A DNA stretch of 64,000 bases, taken from positions 932,282 to 996,281 of the forward strand of contig CP107246.1 of NCBI GenBank assembly GCA_030246985.1. Reading direction: 5' to 3'. The stretch is from Candidatus Nitricoxidivorans perseverans. Lineage in GTDB: Bacteria; Pseudomonadota; Gammaproteobacteria; Burkholderiales; Rhodocyclaceae. A program made the translations under genes and the position numbers. Shown here piece by piece: positions 27,449-37,112 of this stretch (position 1 is its first letter; each line of letters begins with the position of its first letter). The notes under the pieces are model-generated. The model was not told where the DNA came from. It ran no database searches and saw nothing but the letters and a program-made list of their open reading frames with translations.

Positions 27449-27577
27449 TCACCGGGTCGCCTTCTGGATCGCCTCGCCACCCTTTTCAATGTCCTTGCCG
27501 ATGCCCTGAACGGTGTGACAGGCGCCCAGAGCAAAAGCGGCAGCCAGCAAAATGATCGAGAACCGAATTATCTTCAT
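27449..27577 (-). CDS. Entericidin A/B-like small lipoprotein
   Basis: A 42-residue lipoprotein precursor. The signal sequence ends in a lipobox LGAC (lipidated Cys20), followed by [18 protein letters not shown], the amphipathic tail typical of entericidins. In E. coli these act as a membrane-active toxin/antidote pair; here there is one gene only. In related bacteria an entericidin gene lies among the leu genes. A GGAGAC site precedes the ATG. Confidence 0.85.
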   Translation of the reverse strand: MKIIRFSIILLAAAFALGACHTVQGIGKDIEKGGEAIQKATR

Positions 27578-27626
27578 GGTCGTCTCCTTCGCAAGCCCCG
27601 CGCACTGAGGGCTGCGGGGGCGCGAA

Positions 27627-28778
27627 TTATCGCACAGGCCGGCGTGACAGGCCGCGCCAGACCAGCAGCAGGCCGACGGCGGCGAAGGCGGAGCCCAGCG
27701 TGTAGGTCGGCCCCGGGCCGAGGCTCTCCCATGCCTGTCCGCTGGCGATGTTGCCCAGCATGCCGCCGGCGCCGAAGGAGATGCTGCCGTAGAGCGCCTG
27801 CGCGTGCGCCTGGTGCCGGGCGGAGAACCACCGGTTGAGGGCGGCGACCGCCGCGGCGTGGTAGGCGCCAAAGGTGGCGCCATGCATGAGCTGCGCGAGC
27901 AGCAGCAGGGCGATGGAGTCGGCGTGCCAACCGATCAGCAGGAAGCGGATCACCGCCAGCACGAAGCTCGCCATCAGGATGGCGCGGATCGACCAGACGC
28001 GCATCATGCGGGGCATCAGCATGAAGGCGGCGATCTCGGCCACGACGCCCAGGGACCAGAAGGCGCCGATGGCCGTCTTGCCGTAGCCGTGGTCGACCAG
28101 ATGGATCGAGTAGAAGACGTAGAACGGCCCGTGGGCGGCCGCCATGAAGAAGCACGCCGCCAGCAGGGCCAGTACCTCTGGCCGGCGCAGCGTGGCACGC
28201 ATGGGCGTGGATTCCCGGTGGGGGGGCGATGGCGCCTCCGGCAGCCTCCAGGCGCAGGCGGCGATGCCCAGGAGCATGGCGAGGATGAGGACGGGCAGGC
28301 TGGAGAGCGGCGCCGCGTCGAGCCAGGCGCCAGCGCCCAGCACGGCGGCGATGAAGCCGACCGAGCCCCAGAGCCGGATGCGGCCGTAGCGGTCGGACCG
28401 GTCGGCGAGATGATCGAGCGTGAGCGCCTCCACCAGCGGCAGCGAGGCGCTCCAGAAGAAGGCGAGGATCGCCATGCCGGCGAACAGCCCCCAGAAGTCC
28501 CGCGCAAGGAGAAAGACCAGGGCCCCCGTCGCCGAGAGCGCAGCGGCCAGGCGCACCACCGCCGTCCTCCGGCCAAGACGATCGGCCAGCGCGCCCCATA
28601 GGTTGGGGGCCAGCATGCGCATCACCTGCATCAAGGACATCAGCACGCCGATGTCCCAGCCCGTCAGGGCCAGGGATTGCAGGTATAGGGTGAAGTAGGG
28701 CGCAAAGACGCCGATGAAGGCGAAATAGAAGAAGTACCAAGCCGAAAGCCGCCAATAAGGCGGCGCGCCGGAAGTCAA
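27627..28778 (-). CDS. Major facilitator transporter (HcaT/LacY-like group)
   Basis: A 383-residue inner-membrane transporter with about 12 helices. The N-terminus (YWRLSAWYFFYFAFIGVFAPY) and GALADRLGRRTAVVR (MFS loop 2-3) match the group containing the 3-phenylpropionate transporter HcaT and nucleoside/sugar symporters. The start is taken as TTG 28778, overlapping the stop of the YdcH gene (TTGA) and giving the usual length; the frame extends open to 29000 but that part lacks transporter character. Substrate unknown. Confidence 0.88.
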   Translation of the reverse strand: MTSGAPPYWRLSAWYFFYFAFIGVFAPYFTLYLQSLALTGWDIGVLMSLMQVMRMLAPNLWGALADRLGRRTAVVRLAAALSATGALVFLLARDFWGLFAGMAILAFFWSASLPLVEALTLDHLADRSDRYGRIRLWGSVGFIAAVLGAGAWLDAAPLSSLPVLILAMLLGIAACAWRLPEAPSPPHRESTPMRATLRRPEVLALLAACFFMAAAHGPFYVFYSIHLVDHGYGKTAIGAFWSLGVVAEIAAFMLMPRMMRVWSIRAILMASFVLAVIRFLLIGWHADSIALLLLAQLMHGATFGAYHAAAVAALNRWFSARHQAHAQALYGSISFGAGGMLGNIASGQAWESLGPGPTYTLGSAFAAVGLLLVWRGLSRRPVR

Positions 28779-29044
28779 TGGCCCTTGCCGTGCTGCTGGC
28801 CGGCCCGGAAAGCGAGCAGCACATGGTAAATCTCGTCCTTGAGCTTGACGCGCTGCTTCTTCATGTCCTCGAGGGTGAAATCCGCCACCGGCATGTCGTG
28901 CTCCTCGAGATTCTCCACCTTGCCGGTCAGTCGGTCGTAGCGCGCGAACAGGCCCGCGAAATGGCCATTCACCGACTTCAACGCGTCGATCGCGTCGCAC
29001 ATGTCGGGGAATTCGTGGCGGAGGTCGTGATGGTCGATTTGCAT
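28775..29044 (-). CDS. YdcH family (DUF465) small protein
   Basis: An 89-residue helical, charged protein. The core FAGLFARYDRLTGKVENLEE and DMKKQRVKLKDEIYHVL fits the DUF465 family. It is longer than the copy at 3562. Its stop overlaps the start of the transporter gene, so the two are coupled. Function unknown. Confidence 0.85.
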   Translation of the reverse strand: MQIDHHDLRHEFPDMCDAIDALKSVNGHFAGLFARYDRLTGKVENLEEHDMPVADFTLEDMKKQRVKLKDEIYHVLLAFRAGQQHGKGH

Positions 29045-29072
29045 GGGCTCTTCTCCCGTATGGATGTCATGT

Positions 29073-30176
29073 TCATTCTACCCGCCGGCCGGGAATGGCC
29101 GGCAGGGGGCAGCGTACGTCGCCGCACTGCGCGCGGTGCCGCAGGGCCGCGTCGATCAGCACGAGGGCCAGCATCGCCTCGGCGATGGGCGTGGCGCGGA
29201 TGCCGACGCAGGGGTCGTGGCGGCCGTGGGTCGCAACGGTCGTCGCATGTCCTGAAAGGTCGATGGAGCGGCGCGGCAGGCGGACGCTCGACGTCGGCTT
29301 GATGGCGACGTTCACCACGATGTCCTGGCCCGTCGAGATGCCGCCCAGGACGCCGCCGGCATGGTTGGTGACGAAGCCGGCGGGCGTCAACTCGTCGCCG
29401 TGCTCGCTGCCGCGCTGGGCCACTGAAGCGAAACCGGCGCCGACCTCGACGCCCTTGACGGCATTGATGCCCATCATGGCGTAGGCGATCTCCGCATCGA
29501 GGCGGTCATAGACCGGTTCGCCCCAGCCGACAGGCACGTTCGCCGCCGTCACGGTGATCTGCGCGCCGACAGAATCGCCCGACTGGCGCAGCTCGTCCAT
29601 ATACGCCTCCAGTTTCGGCACGATGCCGGCGTTCGGCGCGAAGAAGGGATTGGCCTCGATGGCCGCGCTGTCCTCGAAGGGGATTTCGATGGGGCCGAGC
29701 CGGCTCATCCAGCCGCGCACCTCGACGCCGTAACGCTGCCGCAGCCACTTGCGGGCGATGGCGCCGGCGGCGACGCGCACCGCCGTCTCGCGGGCGCTGG
29801 ACCGGCCGCCGCCGCGGTAGTCGCGGATGCCGTACTTCTGCCAGTAGGTGTAGTCGGCGTGGCCGGGGCGGAACATCGTGGCGATGTCGCCATAGTCGTG
29901 GCTCTTCTGGTCCTGGTTGCGGATCAGCAGACCGATGGGCGTGCCCGTGGTCCTGCCCTCGAAGACGCCGGAAAGGATCTCCACCGTGTCCGGCTCGCGG
30001 CGCTGGGTCACGTGGCGTGAGGTGCCGGGCCTGCGCCGGTCCAGTTCGGCCTGGATGTCGGCCTCGGACAGTTCCATGCCCGGTGGGCAGCCATCCACCA
30101 CGCAGCCGATCGCCGGGCCATGGGACTCGCCGAAGGAAGTGACGCGGAACAGGGTGCCGAAGGTGTTGCCGGACAT
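29073..30176 (-). CDS. aroC: Chorismate synthase
   Basis: A 367-residue FMN-dependent lyase forming chorismate, the precursor of aromatic amino acids, folates and quinones. Family signatures are [19 protein letters not shown], the [19 protein letters not shown] segment and the C-terminal [15 protein letters not shown]. Catalytic His residues lie in GESHG and TNHAGG. It lies 13 bp downstream of the acyl-CoA ligase gene on the same strand. Confidence 0.97.
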   Translation of the reverse strand: MSGNTFGTLFRVTSFGESHGPAIGCVVDGCPPGMELSEADIQAELDRRRPGTSRHVTQRREPDTVEILSGVFEGRTTGTPIGLLIRNQDQKSHDYGDIATMFRPGHADYTYWQKYGIRDYRGGGRSSARETAVRVAAGAIARKWLRQRYGVEVRGWMSRLGPIEIPFEDSAAIEANPFFAPNAGIVPKLEAYMDELRQSGDSVGAQITVTAANVPVGWGEPVYDRLDAEIAYAMMGINAVKGVEVGAGFASVAQRGSEHGDELTPAGFVTNHAGGVLGGISTGQDIVVNVAIKPTSSVRLPRRSIDLSGHATTVATHGRHDPCVGIRATPIAEAMLALVLIDAALRHRAQCGDVRCPLPAIPGRRVE

Positions 30177-30189
30177 GGTGTCGAGTTTA

Positions 30190-31869
30190 TCATCCCGCCG
30201 GCGATGGCGGCGCCGCGTCCCGCAACGCCCGCCGGAGCACCTTGCCGATGCCGCTCTTCGGCAATTCGTCGCAGAAGACCACGCGGTGGGGTACCTTGTA
30301 GGGCGCCAGGTTTTCCCGGCAATGGGCGATCAGCATCCCCGCAGTGAGCGCGGCGTCCCTCCTCACCACGTAGAGCCTCACGGCCTCGCCCGTCCTCGGA
30401 TCGGGCGCGCCGACGGCCGCCGCCTCCAGGACGCCCGGATGCATCATGGCCACCGACTCGACCTCGTTGGGGTAGACGTTGAAGCCGGACACCAGAATCA
30501 TGTCCTTCCGGCGGTCGACGATGCGCAGGAAGCCCTTTTCGTCCATCACGGCCACATCCCCCGTGCGCAGAAAGCCGTCCGGCATCATGACCTGCGCCGT
30601 TTCCTCCGGGCGCCGCCAGTACCCTTTCATCACCTGCGGTCCGCGAACGCACAGTTCGCCGGGTTCGCCGGGCGGCAGGTCGCGGCCTTCGTCATCGCGG
30701 ATCGCGACTTCGGTCGATGGGATCGGCAGGCCGATGGCGCCGTTGAACTCGGTCAGATCGAGGGGATTGATGGCGACGGCCGGCGAGGCCTCGGTCAGGC
30801 CGTAGGCCTCGATCAGGGGCACGCCGGTCACCTTCTGCCAGCGCTCAGCCACCGCCCGCTGCACGGCCATGCCGCCCCCCAGGGCGATGCGCAGCCGAGA
30901 GAAATCCAACCCGGCGAAATCCGGGTGGTTGAGCAGGGCGCCGTAAAGGGTGCTGACGCCGGTGATGGCGGTGAACCGGTGCCGGGCCAGCTCTCCGACG
31001 AACGCCGGGATGTCGCGCGGATTGGCGATCAACACATTGGCGGCGCCGATCCGGAAGAAAGTCAGGCAATTCGCCGTCAGGGCGAAGATGTGGCAGAGCG
31101 GCAGGGCGGTGATGACGATCTCCTCGCCCTCGCGCAGGAAGGGACGGATCCACGCATGGGCCTGCTGGAGGTTGGCGACGACGTTGCGATGGGTCAGCAT
31201 CGCGCCCTTGGCGACGCCGGTGGTGCCGCCGGTGTATTGCAGGAAGGCGATGTCGTCGGGGCCGACATCGACCGGCGCCGGGGATGCCGCCGCGCCGCGC
31301 GCCATCGCGGCGCGCCACGCCACGGACTGCGGCAGCCGCCACGCCGGCACCTTCTTCTTCACGTGCCTGACGACGAAATCGACGACCGCCCCCCTGATCG
31401 GGCCGAGCATGTCGCCCAGGCGGGTGACGAGCACGTGACGGACGGAGGTGCCCCCGATCGCCGCCTGCACCACGTGGGCGAAGCTCTCGAGGACGACGAT
31501 GGCCTCGGCGCCGGAGTCCGAGAGCTGGTGCGCCAGCTCTCGAGGCGTGTAGAGCGGATTGCAGTTGACCACCGTCAGGCCCGCCCGCAGCGCGCCGAAC
31601 AGGCAGACGGGATATTGCAGGACGTTGGGCAACATCAGGGCGATGCGGGCGCCCTTCGTCAGTCCCATGGACTGGCAGCAGGCCGCGAAATCCCGTGCAA
31701 GCCGGCCCATCTGCGCATAGCTCGCCGGCCTGCCCATGCTGATGAAGGCGACGCGGGAGCCGAAGGCGGCGACGCTTCTCTCGAACAGGTCGCCGATGCA
31801 GCGGAACTCCCCGGCATCAATCTCGGCGGGGATCCCGGCCGGGTAGCTCTTCAGCCATTTCTTGTCCAT
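30190..31869 (-). CDS. Long-chain fatty acid-CoA ligase
   Basis: A 559-residue adenylate-forming enzyme activating fatty acids with ATP and CoA. Motifs: P-loop-like [16 protein letters not shown] (about residues 208-223), [10 protein letters not shown], the A8 motif [21 protein letters not shown], and catalytic Lys in SGIGKVLRR near the C-terminus. Overall closest to FadD. ATG 31869 is used; an upstream open frame has no ligase sequence. It is divergent from trxA, with a 98 bp gap. Confidence 0.92.
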   Translation of the reverse strand: MDKKWLKSYPAGIPAEIDAGEFRCIGDLFERSVAAFGSRVAFISMGRPASYAQMGRLARDFAACCQSMGLTKGARIALMLPNVLQYPVCLFGALRAGLTVVNCNPLYTPRELAHQLSDSGAEAIVVLESFAHVVQAAIGGTSVRHVLVTRLGDMLGPIRGAVVDFVVRHVKKKVPAWRLPQSVAWRAAMARGAAASPAPVDVGPDDIAFLQYTGGTTGVAKGAMLTHRNVVANLQQAHAWIRPFLREGEEIVITALPLCHIFALTANCLTFFRIGAANVLIANPRDIPAFVGELARHRFTAITGVSTLYGALLNHPDFAGLDFSRLRIALGGGMAVQRAVAERWQKVTGVPLIEAYGLTEASPAVAINPLDLTEFNGAIGLPIPSTEVAIRDDEGRDLPPGEPGELCVRGPQVMKGYWRRPEETAQVMMPDGFLRTGDVAVMDEKGFLRIVDRRKDMILVSGFNVYPNEVESVAMMHPGVLEAAAVGAPDPRTGEAVRLYVVRRDAALTAGMLIAHCRENLAPYKVPHRVVFCDELPKSGIGKVLRRALRDAAPPSPAG

Positions 31870-31919
31870 GATGCCGCCGAAGCAGGCCGACGCCCCTCTT
31901 CCATTCCGTTGGAACCGAG

Positions 31920-31925
31920 TATACT
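31920..31925 (+). promoter_or_regulatory. trxA: Possible -10 element of trxA
   Basis: TATACT lies 43 bp before the trxA start in the trxA/fadD divergent gap. No convincing -35 stands 16-18 bp upstream, so this is weak. Confidence 0.35.
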
Positions 31926-31967
31926 CGCGGCCATCCTTCCACCGCAGCCGCATTGCAAGAGGAACAC

Positions 31968-32294
31968 ATGAGCGAACACATCCTTCACGTCACCGATGCC
32001 ACTTTCAAGAACGAAGTGCTGGAATCCGGCGTTCCCGTCCTGGTCGATTACTGGGCGGACTGGTGCGGCCCCTGCAAGATGATCGCGCCCGTTCTCGAAG
32101 AGGTCGCGCGCGAATACGCCGGCAAGATGAAGATCGCCAAGCTCAACATCGACGACAACCCGAAGACGCCTGGCGAATACGGCATCCGCGGCATCCCGAC
32201 CCTGATCCTGTTCAAGGGCGGCAACGTCGAGGCCACCAAGGTCGGCGCCCTGTCGAAATCCCAATTGACCGCCTTCATTGACAGCAATCTCTGA
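31968..32294 (+). CDS. trxA: Thioredoxin 1
   Basis: A 108-residue cytoplasmic thiol reductant. The active site is [10 protein letters not shown] (near residues 29-38), with cis-proline motif [14 protein letters not shown] 31968 follows AGAGGAAC and gives the typical MSEHI N-terminus; an in-frame ATG five codons upstream is less likely. It precedes rho, as in many Proteobacteria. Confidence 0.97.
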   Translation: MSEHILHVTDATFKNEVLESGVPVLVDYWADWCGPCKMIAPVLEEVAREYAGKMKIAKLNIDDNPKTPGEYGIRGIPTLILFKGGNVEATKVGALSKSQLTAFIDSNL

Positions 32295-32308
32295 TCCCGC
32301 TAGAGTCC

Positions 32309-32354
32309 GGCCTGAAATCGCCCAGCCGCGCTGGCTGGCCCCCGGTTTCAGGCC
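32309..32354 (+). promoter_or_regulatory. Nested stem-loop in the trxA-rho leader
   Basis: An outer stem GGCCTGAAA (32309-32317) pairs with TTTCAGGCC (32346-32354). Inside it CCAGCC (32322-32327) pairs with GGCTGG (32333-32338). No T-run follows, so it is not an ordinary terminator. The next 100 bases to the rho start are C-rich and poor in G, like a Rho-loading site, which fits autoregulation of rho. Confidence 0.5.
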
Positions 32355-32461
32355 AGCGCCGGTTTCCCGGGCGCACCCATAATCCCTCCGCCGCCGTTCT
32401 TCCCGACATCCCTCCCGGAACGTTTCCCGCGTTCGCGCCCATTCCCCAGGTTTCCCTTCCC

Positions 32462-33721
32462 ATGCATCTCTCGGAGCTCAAAGCCCATCACGTCAGCCAG
32501 CTGCTCGAAATGGCCGCCGAAAACCAGATCGAGGGCGCCAACCGGCTGCGAAAGCAGGAACTGATCTTCGCCCTGCTCAAGAACCAGGCCAAAAAAGGCG
32601 AAAGCATCTACGGAGACGGCGTGCTGGAAGTGCTGTCCGACGGCTTCGGATTCCTCCGCTCGCCCGATATTTCCTACCTCGCCGGCACCGACGACATCTA
32701 TGTCTCGCCATCGCAGGTCCGCCGCTTCAACCTGCGCACCGGCGACACGATCGAGGGGGAGGTCCGCACTCCCAAGGACGGCGAGCGCTACTTCGCCCTC
32801 GTCAAGGTGGATCGCGTCAACGGCGAGCCGCCGGAAGCTTGCAAGAACAAGATCCTCTTCGAGAACCTGACGCCGCTGCATCCGAACCAGCCGCTGCTGC
32901 TCGAACGCGACATGCGCGGCGAGGAAAACACCACCAGCCGCGTCATCGACATGATCGCGCCCATCGGCAAGGGCCAGCGCGGCCTGCTGGTGTCCAGCCC
33001 GAAGTCCGGCAAGACGGTGATGATGCAGCACATCGCCCACGCCATCACCGCCAACCATCCGGACGTCGCGCTGATCGTCCTGCTGATCGACGAGCGTCCC
33101 GAGGAAGTCACGGAGATGCAGCGCTCGGTCAAGGGCGAAGTGGTTGCCTCCACCTTCGACGAACCGGCCACCCGCCACGTCCAGGTGGCCGAAATGGTCA
33201 TCGAGAAGGCCAAGCGCCTGGTCGAGCACAAGAAGGACGTCGTCATCCTGCTCGACTCCATCACCCGGCTGGCGCGCGCCTACAACACCGTGCAGCCGGC
33301 CTCCGGCAAGGTGCTGACCGGCGGCGTGGACGCCAACGCGCTGCAAAAGCCCAAGCGCTTCTTCGGCGCCGCCCGCAACATCGAGGAAGGCGGTTCCCTG
33401 ACCATCATCGCCACCGCCCTGATCGACACCGGCTCCCGCATGGACGATGTGATCTACGAAGAGTTCAAGGGCACCGGCAACATGGAAATCCACCTCGACC
33501 GCCGCATGGCCGAGAAGCGGGTCTACCCGGCGATCAACGTCAACCGCTCCGGCACGCGGCGCGAGGAGCTGCTGCTCAAGCCCGACGTGCTCCAGAAGAT
33601 ATGGGTCCTGCGCAAGCTGCTCTACGGCCTGGACGACCTGGAGGCCATGGAATTCCTGCTCGACAAGGTCAAGTCGACCAAGTCGAACGCCGAATTCTTC
33701 GACGCCATGCGTCGCGGTTGA
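32462..33721 (+). CDS. rho: Transcription termination factor Rho
   Basis: A 419-residue hexameric RNA helicase. The N-terminal RNA-binding cold-shock-like domain has [23 protein letters not shown] split over residues 60-82; the ATPase domain has the P-loop [12 protein letters not shown] and Walker [17 protein letters not shown]. The usual NAPPKAGKT-type loop reads SSPKSGKT here. ATG 32462 gives [14 protein letters not shown] as in relatives. rpmE follows. Confidence 0.98.
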   Translation: MHLSELKAHHVSQLLEMAAENQIEGANRLRKQELIFALLKNQAKKGESIYGDGVLEVLSDGFGFLRSPDISYLAGTDDIYVSPSQVRRFNLRTGDTIEGEVRTPKDGERYFALVKVDRVNGEPPEACKNKILFENLTPLHPNQPLLLERDMRGEENTTSRVIDMIAPIGKGQRGLLVSSPKSGKTVMMQHIAHAITANHPDVALIVLLIDERPEEVTEMQRSVKGEVVASTFDEPATRHVQVAEMVIEKAKRLVEHKKDVVILLDSITRLARAYNTVQPASGKVLTGGVDANALQKPKRFFGAARNIEEGGSLTIIATALIDTGSRMDDVIYEEFKGTGNMEIHLDRRMAEKRVYPAINVNRSGTRREELLLKPDVLQKIWVLRKLLYGLDDLEAMEFLLDKVKSTKSNAEFFDAMRRG

Positions 33722-33797
33722 TTCGGAAGCACTTTTTATGGATAATGCGCGGCCTCAGTTTCAACATCATTCCAGCCTCGCCACCAAGGACAGAAAC

Positions 33798-34010
33798 ATG
33801 AAAGAAGGCATCCACCCGAAGTACGCCGAGATCGAGGTGACTTGCAGCTGCGGCAACCAGTTCAAGACCCAATCGACCTCCATCCGCGCGCTGCACATCG
33901 AAGTCTGCTCCGCCTGCCATCCGTTCTACACGGGCAAGCAGAAGATCGTGGACACTGCCGGTCGCGTCGAGCGCTTCCGCCAGAAGTACGGCAAGCGTGC
34001 CGCCGCCTGA
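33798..34010 (+). CDS. rpmE: 50S ribosomal protein L31
   Basis: A 70-residue ribosomal protein of the zinc-binding type: CSCG near residue 16 and CSAC near residue 37 supply the zinc cysteines. The start MKEGIHPKY is standard. The gene follows rho by 76 bp and ends at a strong terminator. Confidence 0.96.
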   Translation: MKEGIHPKYAEIEVTCSCGNQFKTQSTSIRALHIEVCSACHPFYTGKQKIVDTAGRVERFRQKYGKRAAA

Positions 34011-34034
34011 GATACCTCTCGCCGGACAATCCGA

Positions 34035-34060
34035 AAAACGGCAGCTGCGGCTGCCGTTTT
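34035..34060 (+). terminator. Intrinsic terminator after rpmE
   Basis: AAAACGGCAG-CTGCGG-CTGCCGTTTT: a 10 bp stem whose 3' arm ends in TTTT, 24 bp after the rpmE stop. Confidence 0.85.
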
Positions 34061-34086
34061 AGTTTCCGACGCGCCAACGACACGAA

Positions 34087-35667
34087 ATGTCCGCCTTCCC
34101 CGACTCCAGACCGGCGCAGCCGCCGCGCCCCTGGCTGATGTTGCTGTTGTGCGGCATCTACCTGCTGACCGGAGTCGTCGGCCACGACCCGTGGAAATCC
34201 GAGGATGCCCAGCACCTCGGCGTCGCCTGGGGCATCTTCAACGGCGAAGGCTGGCTGGTGCCGCGCATCGGCGGCGAGCCCTGGATCGAGACCACGCCGG
34301 CCTGGCACTGGGTCGCCGCCATCCTTGCGCGCCTCACTTCCTGGGCGCTGCCTTTCCACGACGGCGCGCGACTCGCGACGCCGCTCTTCGGCGCCCTGTT
34401 GCTGCTGGGCCTGCATCGCGCCGCCGGCCTGCTGCATGGCCATTCTGCCGCTCTGGTCGCCCCGCTGCTGGCCGTCGGCACCCTTGGCCTGCTGATGCCG
34501 AGCCACCTCGCCCATCCGGCCATCGCCGTCCTGGCCGCCACCGTCGCCGCGTTCATCGGCCTGGCGCTGCTGCCGCGGCAGCCGGCGCACGGCACCGCCT
34601 GGCTGGCGCTGGGCGTCGGCGGGGCCTTCTTCATCGGCGGGCTCGGCGGCGTCGCCCCGCTGCTGCCCCTGCTCCTGCTGCCCGCCGTGCGCCGGCAATG
34701 GCTGGCCCTGTTCTTCGCCATCTACCTCAGCCTTGCCGTGGCGAGCATCTGGCCGACCCTGCTGGCGCTGCGCATCCCGGAACACTTGACTGCATGGTGG
34801 CGCCACGAACTCGGCGGCGCCGCACCGCGCCTGGCCTTCTCTGCCGACCACCTGAAGCTTCTCGGCTGGTTCACGTGGCCCCTGTGGCCCGTCGCCGCCT
34901 GGTCGGCCTGGTACCATCGCCAGCGCTGGCGCGACTGGTCGTTATTGGTTCCGATGGTCGGCACGCTGTCGGCGATGGCCTGGTTCTTCACCCACGAGGC
35001 GCGGCCGCTCAACGCCATGCCGCTGGTGGTGCCGCTCTGCCTGCTCGCCGCCGCCGGCGTCGACCGGCTGCGACGCGGCGCGGCCGGCGCCCTGGACTGG
35101 TTCGGCATGATGACCTTTACCCTCGTGACCGGCCTCGTCTGGCTCGGCACCTCCGCCATGCTGGCCGGCTGGCCTCCCAAGATCGCCCGCAATTTCACCA
35201 AGCTGGCGCCGGGATTCGTCGCCGAGGTTTCGGCGCCGGCACTGCTCGCCGGACTGGCGATCACGGCGGTCTGGGCGCTGCTACTGATCAGGCTGCCGCG
35301 CTCCCCTTGGCGGGCGGCGGCGCGCTGGGCCGGCGGCGTCACCGTCATGTGGGCGCTCGTGACGGCGCTCTGGCTGCCATGGATCGACCACGGCAGGACC
35401 TACCGGAGCGCGGCCACCGGACTGCGCAAGGCGATCGGACAGGATTCCGGCTGCATCGCCCGAAGCGGCCTGGGTACCTCGCAGCGCGCCTCCCTCGATT
35501 ATTTCGCCGGCATACGGACGCTGCCGCGCTCCGCCGGCGCCGGCTGCCGCTGGCTGCTGGCCCAGGAGGGATCGCGCAAGAACGCGCGGCCGGGCTGGGC
35601 GGAAGTCTGGGAAGGCGGCCGGCCGGGCGACCGGCGCGAACGGCTGCGACTGTATCGGCGCGATTGA
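34087..35667 (+). CDS. ArnT-like membrane glycosyltransferase
   Basis: A 526-residue inner-membrane protein with about 11-12 hydrophobic segments and a C-terminal periplasmic part. The first loop carries the motif GHDPWKSEDAQHLGVAW, with the acidic residues that bind lipid-phosphate sugar in the ArnT/Pmt (GT83/GT39) families, then ETTPAWHWVAA. Such enzymes use undecaprenyl-phosphate sugars to modify lipid A or proteins. The acceptor and sugar are not known; sequence match to ArnT is partial. It ends 5 bp before the convergent orn gene. Confidence 0.85.
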   Translation: MSAFPDSRPAQPPRPWLMLLLCGIYLLTGVVGHDPWKSEDAQHLGVAWGIFNGEGWLVPRIGGEPWIETTPAWHWVAAILARLTSWALPFHDGARLATPLFGALLLLGLHRAAGLLHGHSAALVAPLLAVGTLGLLMPSHLAHPAIAVLAATVAAFIGLALLPRQPAHGTAWLALGVGGAFFIGGLGGVAPLLPLLLLPAVRRQWLALFFAIYLSLAVASIWPTLLALRIPEHLTAWWRHELGGAAPRLAFSADHLKLLGWFTWPLWPVAAWSAWYHRQRWRDWSLLVPMVGTLSAMAWFFTHEARPLNAMPLVVPLCLLAAAGVDRLRRGAAGALDWFGMMTFTLVTGLVWLGTSAMLAGWPPKIARNFTKLAPGFVAEVSAPALLAGLAITAVWALLLIRLPRSPWRAAARWAGGVTVMWALVTALWLPWIDHGRTYRSAATGLRKAIGQDSGCIARSGLGTSQRASLDYFAGIRTLPRSAGAGCRWLLAQEGSRKNARPGWAEVWEGGRPGDRRERLRLYRRD

Positions 35668-35671
35668 CGGG

Positions 35672-36223
35672 TTACGCCTTGACCTTGAGGAAATGCTCGC
35701 GATAGTACCTGAGCTCCTCGATCGACTCGTGGATGTCGGCCAGCGCCTCGTGCTTGCCGCCTTTCTTGACGCCCTTGGCCACCTCCGGCCGCCATCTCTT
35801 GCATAGCTCCTTGAGGGTGGACACGTCGAGGTTGCGATAGTGGAACCACGCCTCCAGCTTCGGCATCCAGCGCGCCATGAAGCGGCGGTCCTGGCAGATC
35901 GAGTTGCCGCACATCGGCGACTTGCCGGCCGGAACGAACCGCTTGAGGAATTCAAAGCACTGGGCCTCGACATCCGCCTCGGACAACACCGAGGCACGGA
36001 CCCTGTCGATCAGACCCGACTTGCCGTGGGTCTTCTTGTTCCAGTCGTCCATCCCGTCCAACACGGCGTCCGTCTGATGCACCACCCAGACCGCGCTCTC
36101 GGCGACAACTTCCAACTGGCTGTTGGTGATTACCACGGCCATCTCGATGACGCGGTCGCGGTCGGGATCGAGCCCGGTCATCTCCATGTCCAGCCAGACG
36201 AGGGCGTTCTGATCCTGTGCCAT
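35672..36223 (-). CDS. orn: Oligoribonuclease
   Basis: A 183-residue 3'-5' exoribonuclease of the DEDDh family that degrades dinucleotides, including pGpG from c-di-GMP breakdown. Catalytic motifs: [16 protein letters not shown] (Exo I), a second Asp near [10 protein letters not shown], and [18 protein letters not shown] (His and Asp of Exo III). Length is standard. Confidence 0.97.
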   Translation of the reverse strand: MAQDQNALVWLDMEMTGLDPDRDRVIEMAVVITNSQLEVVAESAVWVVHQTDAVLDGMDDWNKKTHGKSGLIDRVRASVLSEADVEAQCFEFLKRFVPAGKSPMCGNSICQDRRFMARWMPKLEAWFHYRNLDVSTLKELCKRWRPEVAKGVKKGGKHEALADIHESIEELRYYREHFLKVKA

Positions 36224-36253
36224 AGCGAGTGCTCCCTCTGCAACTTGTTGATT

Positions 36254-36283
36254 ATTATGACCAGCCTAGGCAGGCACGCACAA
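36254..36283 (-). promoter_or_regulatory. orn: Predicted sigma70 promoter of orn
   Basis: Minus strand TTGTGC (36278-36283), 18 bp spacer, CATAAT (36254-36259), 30 bp upstream of the orn ATG. Confidence 0.5.
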
Positions 36284-36335
36284 CGATACACACATTTGAT
36301 GCGGGGCGCCGGAAAGCTCTGAAAAATGGAGCCCG

Positions 36336-36368
36336 AAAAAAGAACGGCGGGGCTCATCTCCCCGCCGT
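36336..36368 (-). terminator. Intrinsic terminator of the nar operon
   Basis: After narI the minus strand reads ACGGCGGGG (36368-36360), a 7-base loop, CCCCGCCGT (36352-36344) and TCTTTTTT. A 9 bp GC stem with a T-run, 34 bp after the narI stop. Confidence 0.92.
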
Positions 36369-36401
36369 GCCTGTAATGCGCAGCCCCGGATCGCCGGGCC
36401 G

Positions 36402-37091
36402 TCAGGTGCGCCTGGCCCGTACGATCTGGTAGGCGCGACCAAGATAGCCGATCGGCGCGCTCCAGATGTGCACCAGGCGCGTGAAGGGGAAGAACAGGAA
36501 TACCGACATGCCCAGGAACATATGGAACTTATACACCGGGCTGACATCGAGCACGAGCTTGGGATCGGGATGCAGGTAGAGGATGCTCTGCACCCAGTCG
36601 GCGAGACGGATCATCATCTCGGGATCGCCGGCGTTGGCGTGATGCACGGAGGTCGGAATCGTGAACAGCCCGGCGGCGGCCGTCAGGGCGAGCCAGCCGA
36701 GGATGTTGATGTCCATCCAGCGCGACGCGGCGCGCACCCGGACATTGGTCATACGCCGCAGCCAAAGCGATACCGCGCCGACCAGACAGGCGCCGCCGAA
36801 CACCGTGCCCGCCAAGATGGCGATCCACTGGTGGGTCATATCGGACACGCCGAGCGCCAGGAACACCGTGTGCGGCGTCAGCAGCCCCGCGAAGTGGCCG
36901 AGGAAAAGGCCGAGGATGCCGTAGTGGAAGAAATTGCTCGCGAAGCGCATGCCGCTCTTCGACAACAGCTGGCTGGAATCGCTTTTCCATGTGTATTGTT
37001 CGGTATCGAAGCGGATCCAGCTGCCAAGCAGGAACACGGTGGTAGCGATGTAGGGATACACGCCGAAGATGAAGTTGTTCAGGAATTCCAT
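36402..37091 (-). CDS. narI: Respiratory nitrate reductase gamma subunit
   Basis: A 229-residue membrane cytochrome b with five helices that takes electrons from quinol and passes them to NarH. The heme b histidines are seen in FFHYGILGLFLGHFAGLLTPH and in the C-terminal region (KFHMFLGMSVFLFFPFTRLVHI). N-terminus MEFLNNFIFGVYPYI matches relatives. Last gene of the operon, before a strong terminator. Confidence 0.96.
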   Translation of the reverse strand: MEFLNNFIFGVYPYIATTVFLLGSWIRFDTEQYTWKSDSSQLLSKSGMRFASNFFHYGILGLFLGHFAGLLTPHTVFLALGVSDMTHQWIAILAGTVFGGACLVGAVSLWLRRMTNVRVRAASRWMDINILGWLALTAAAGLFTIPTSVHHANAGDPEMMIRLADWVQSILYLHPDPKLVLDVSPVYKFHMFLGMSVFLFFPFTRLVHIWSAPIGYLGRAYQIVRARRT

Positions 37092-37112
37092 GATCGTCTC
37101 CGTTTTCTTTAG

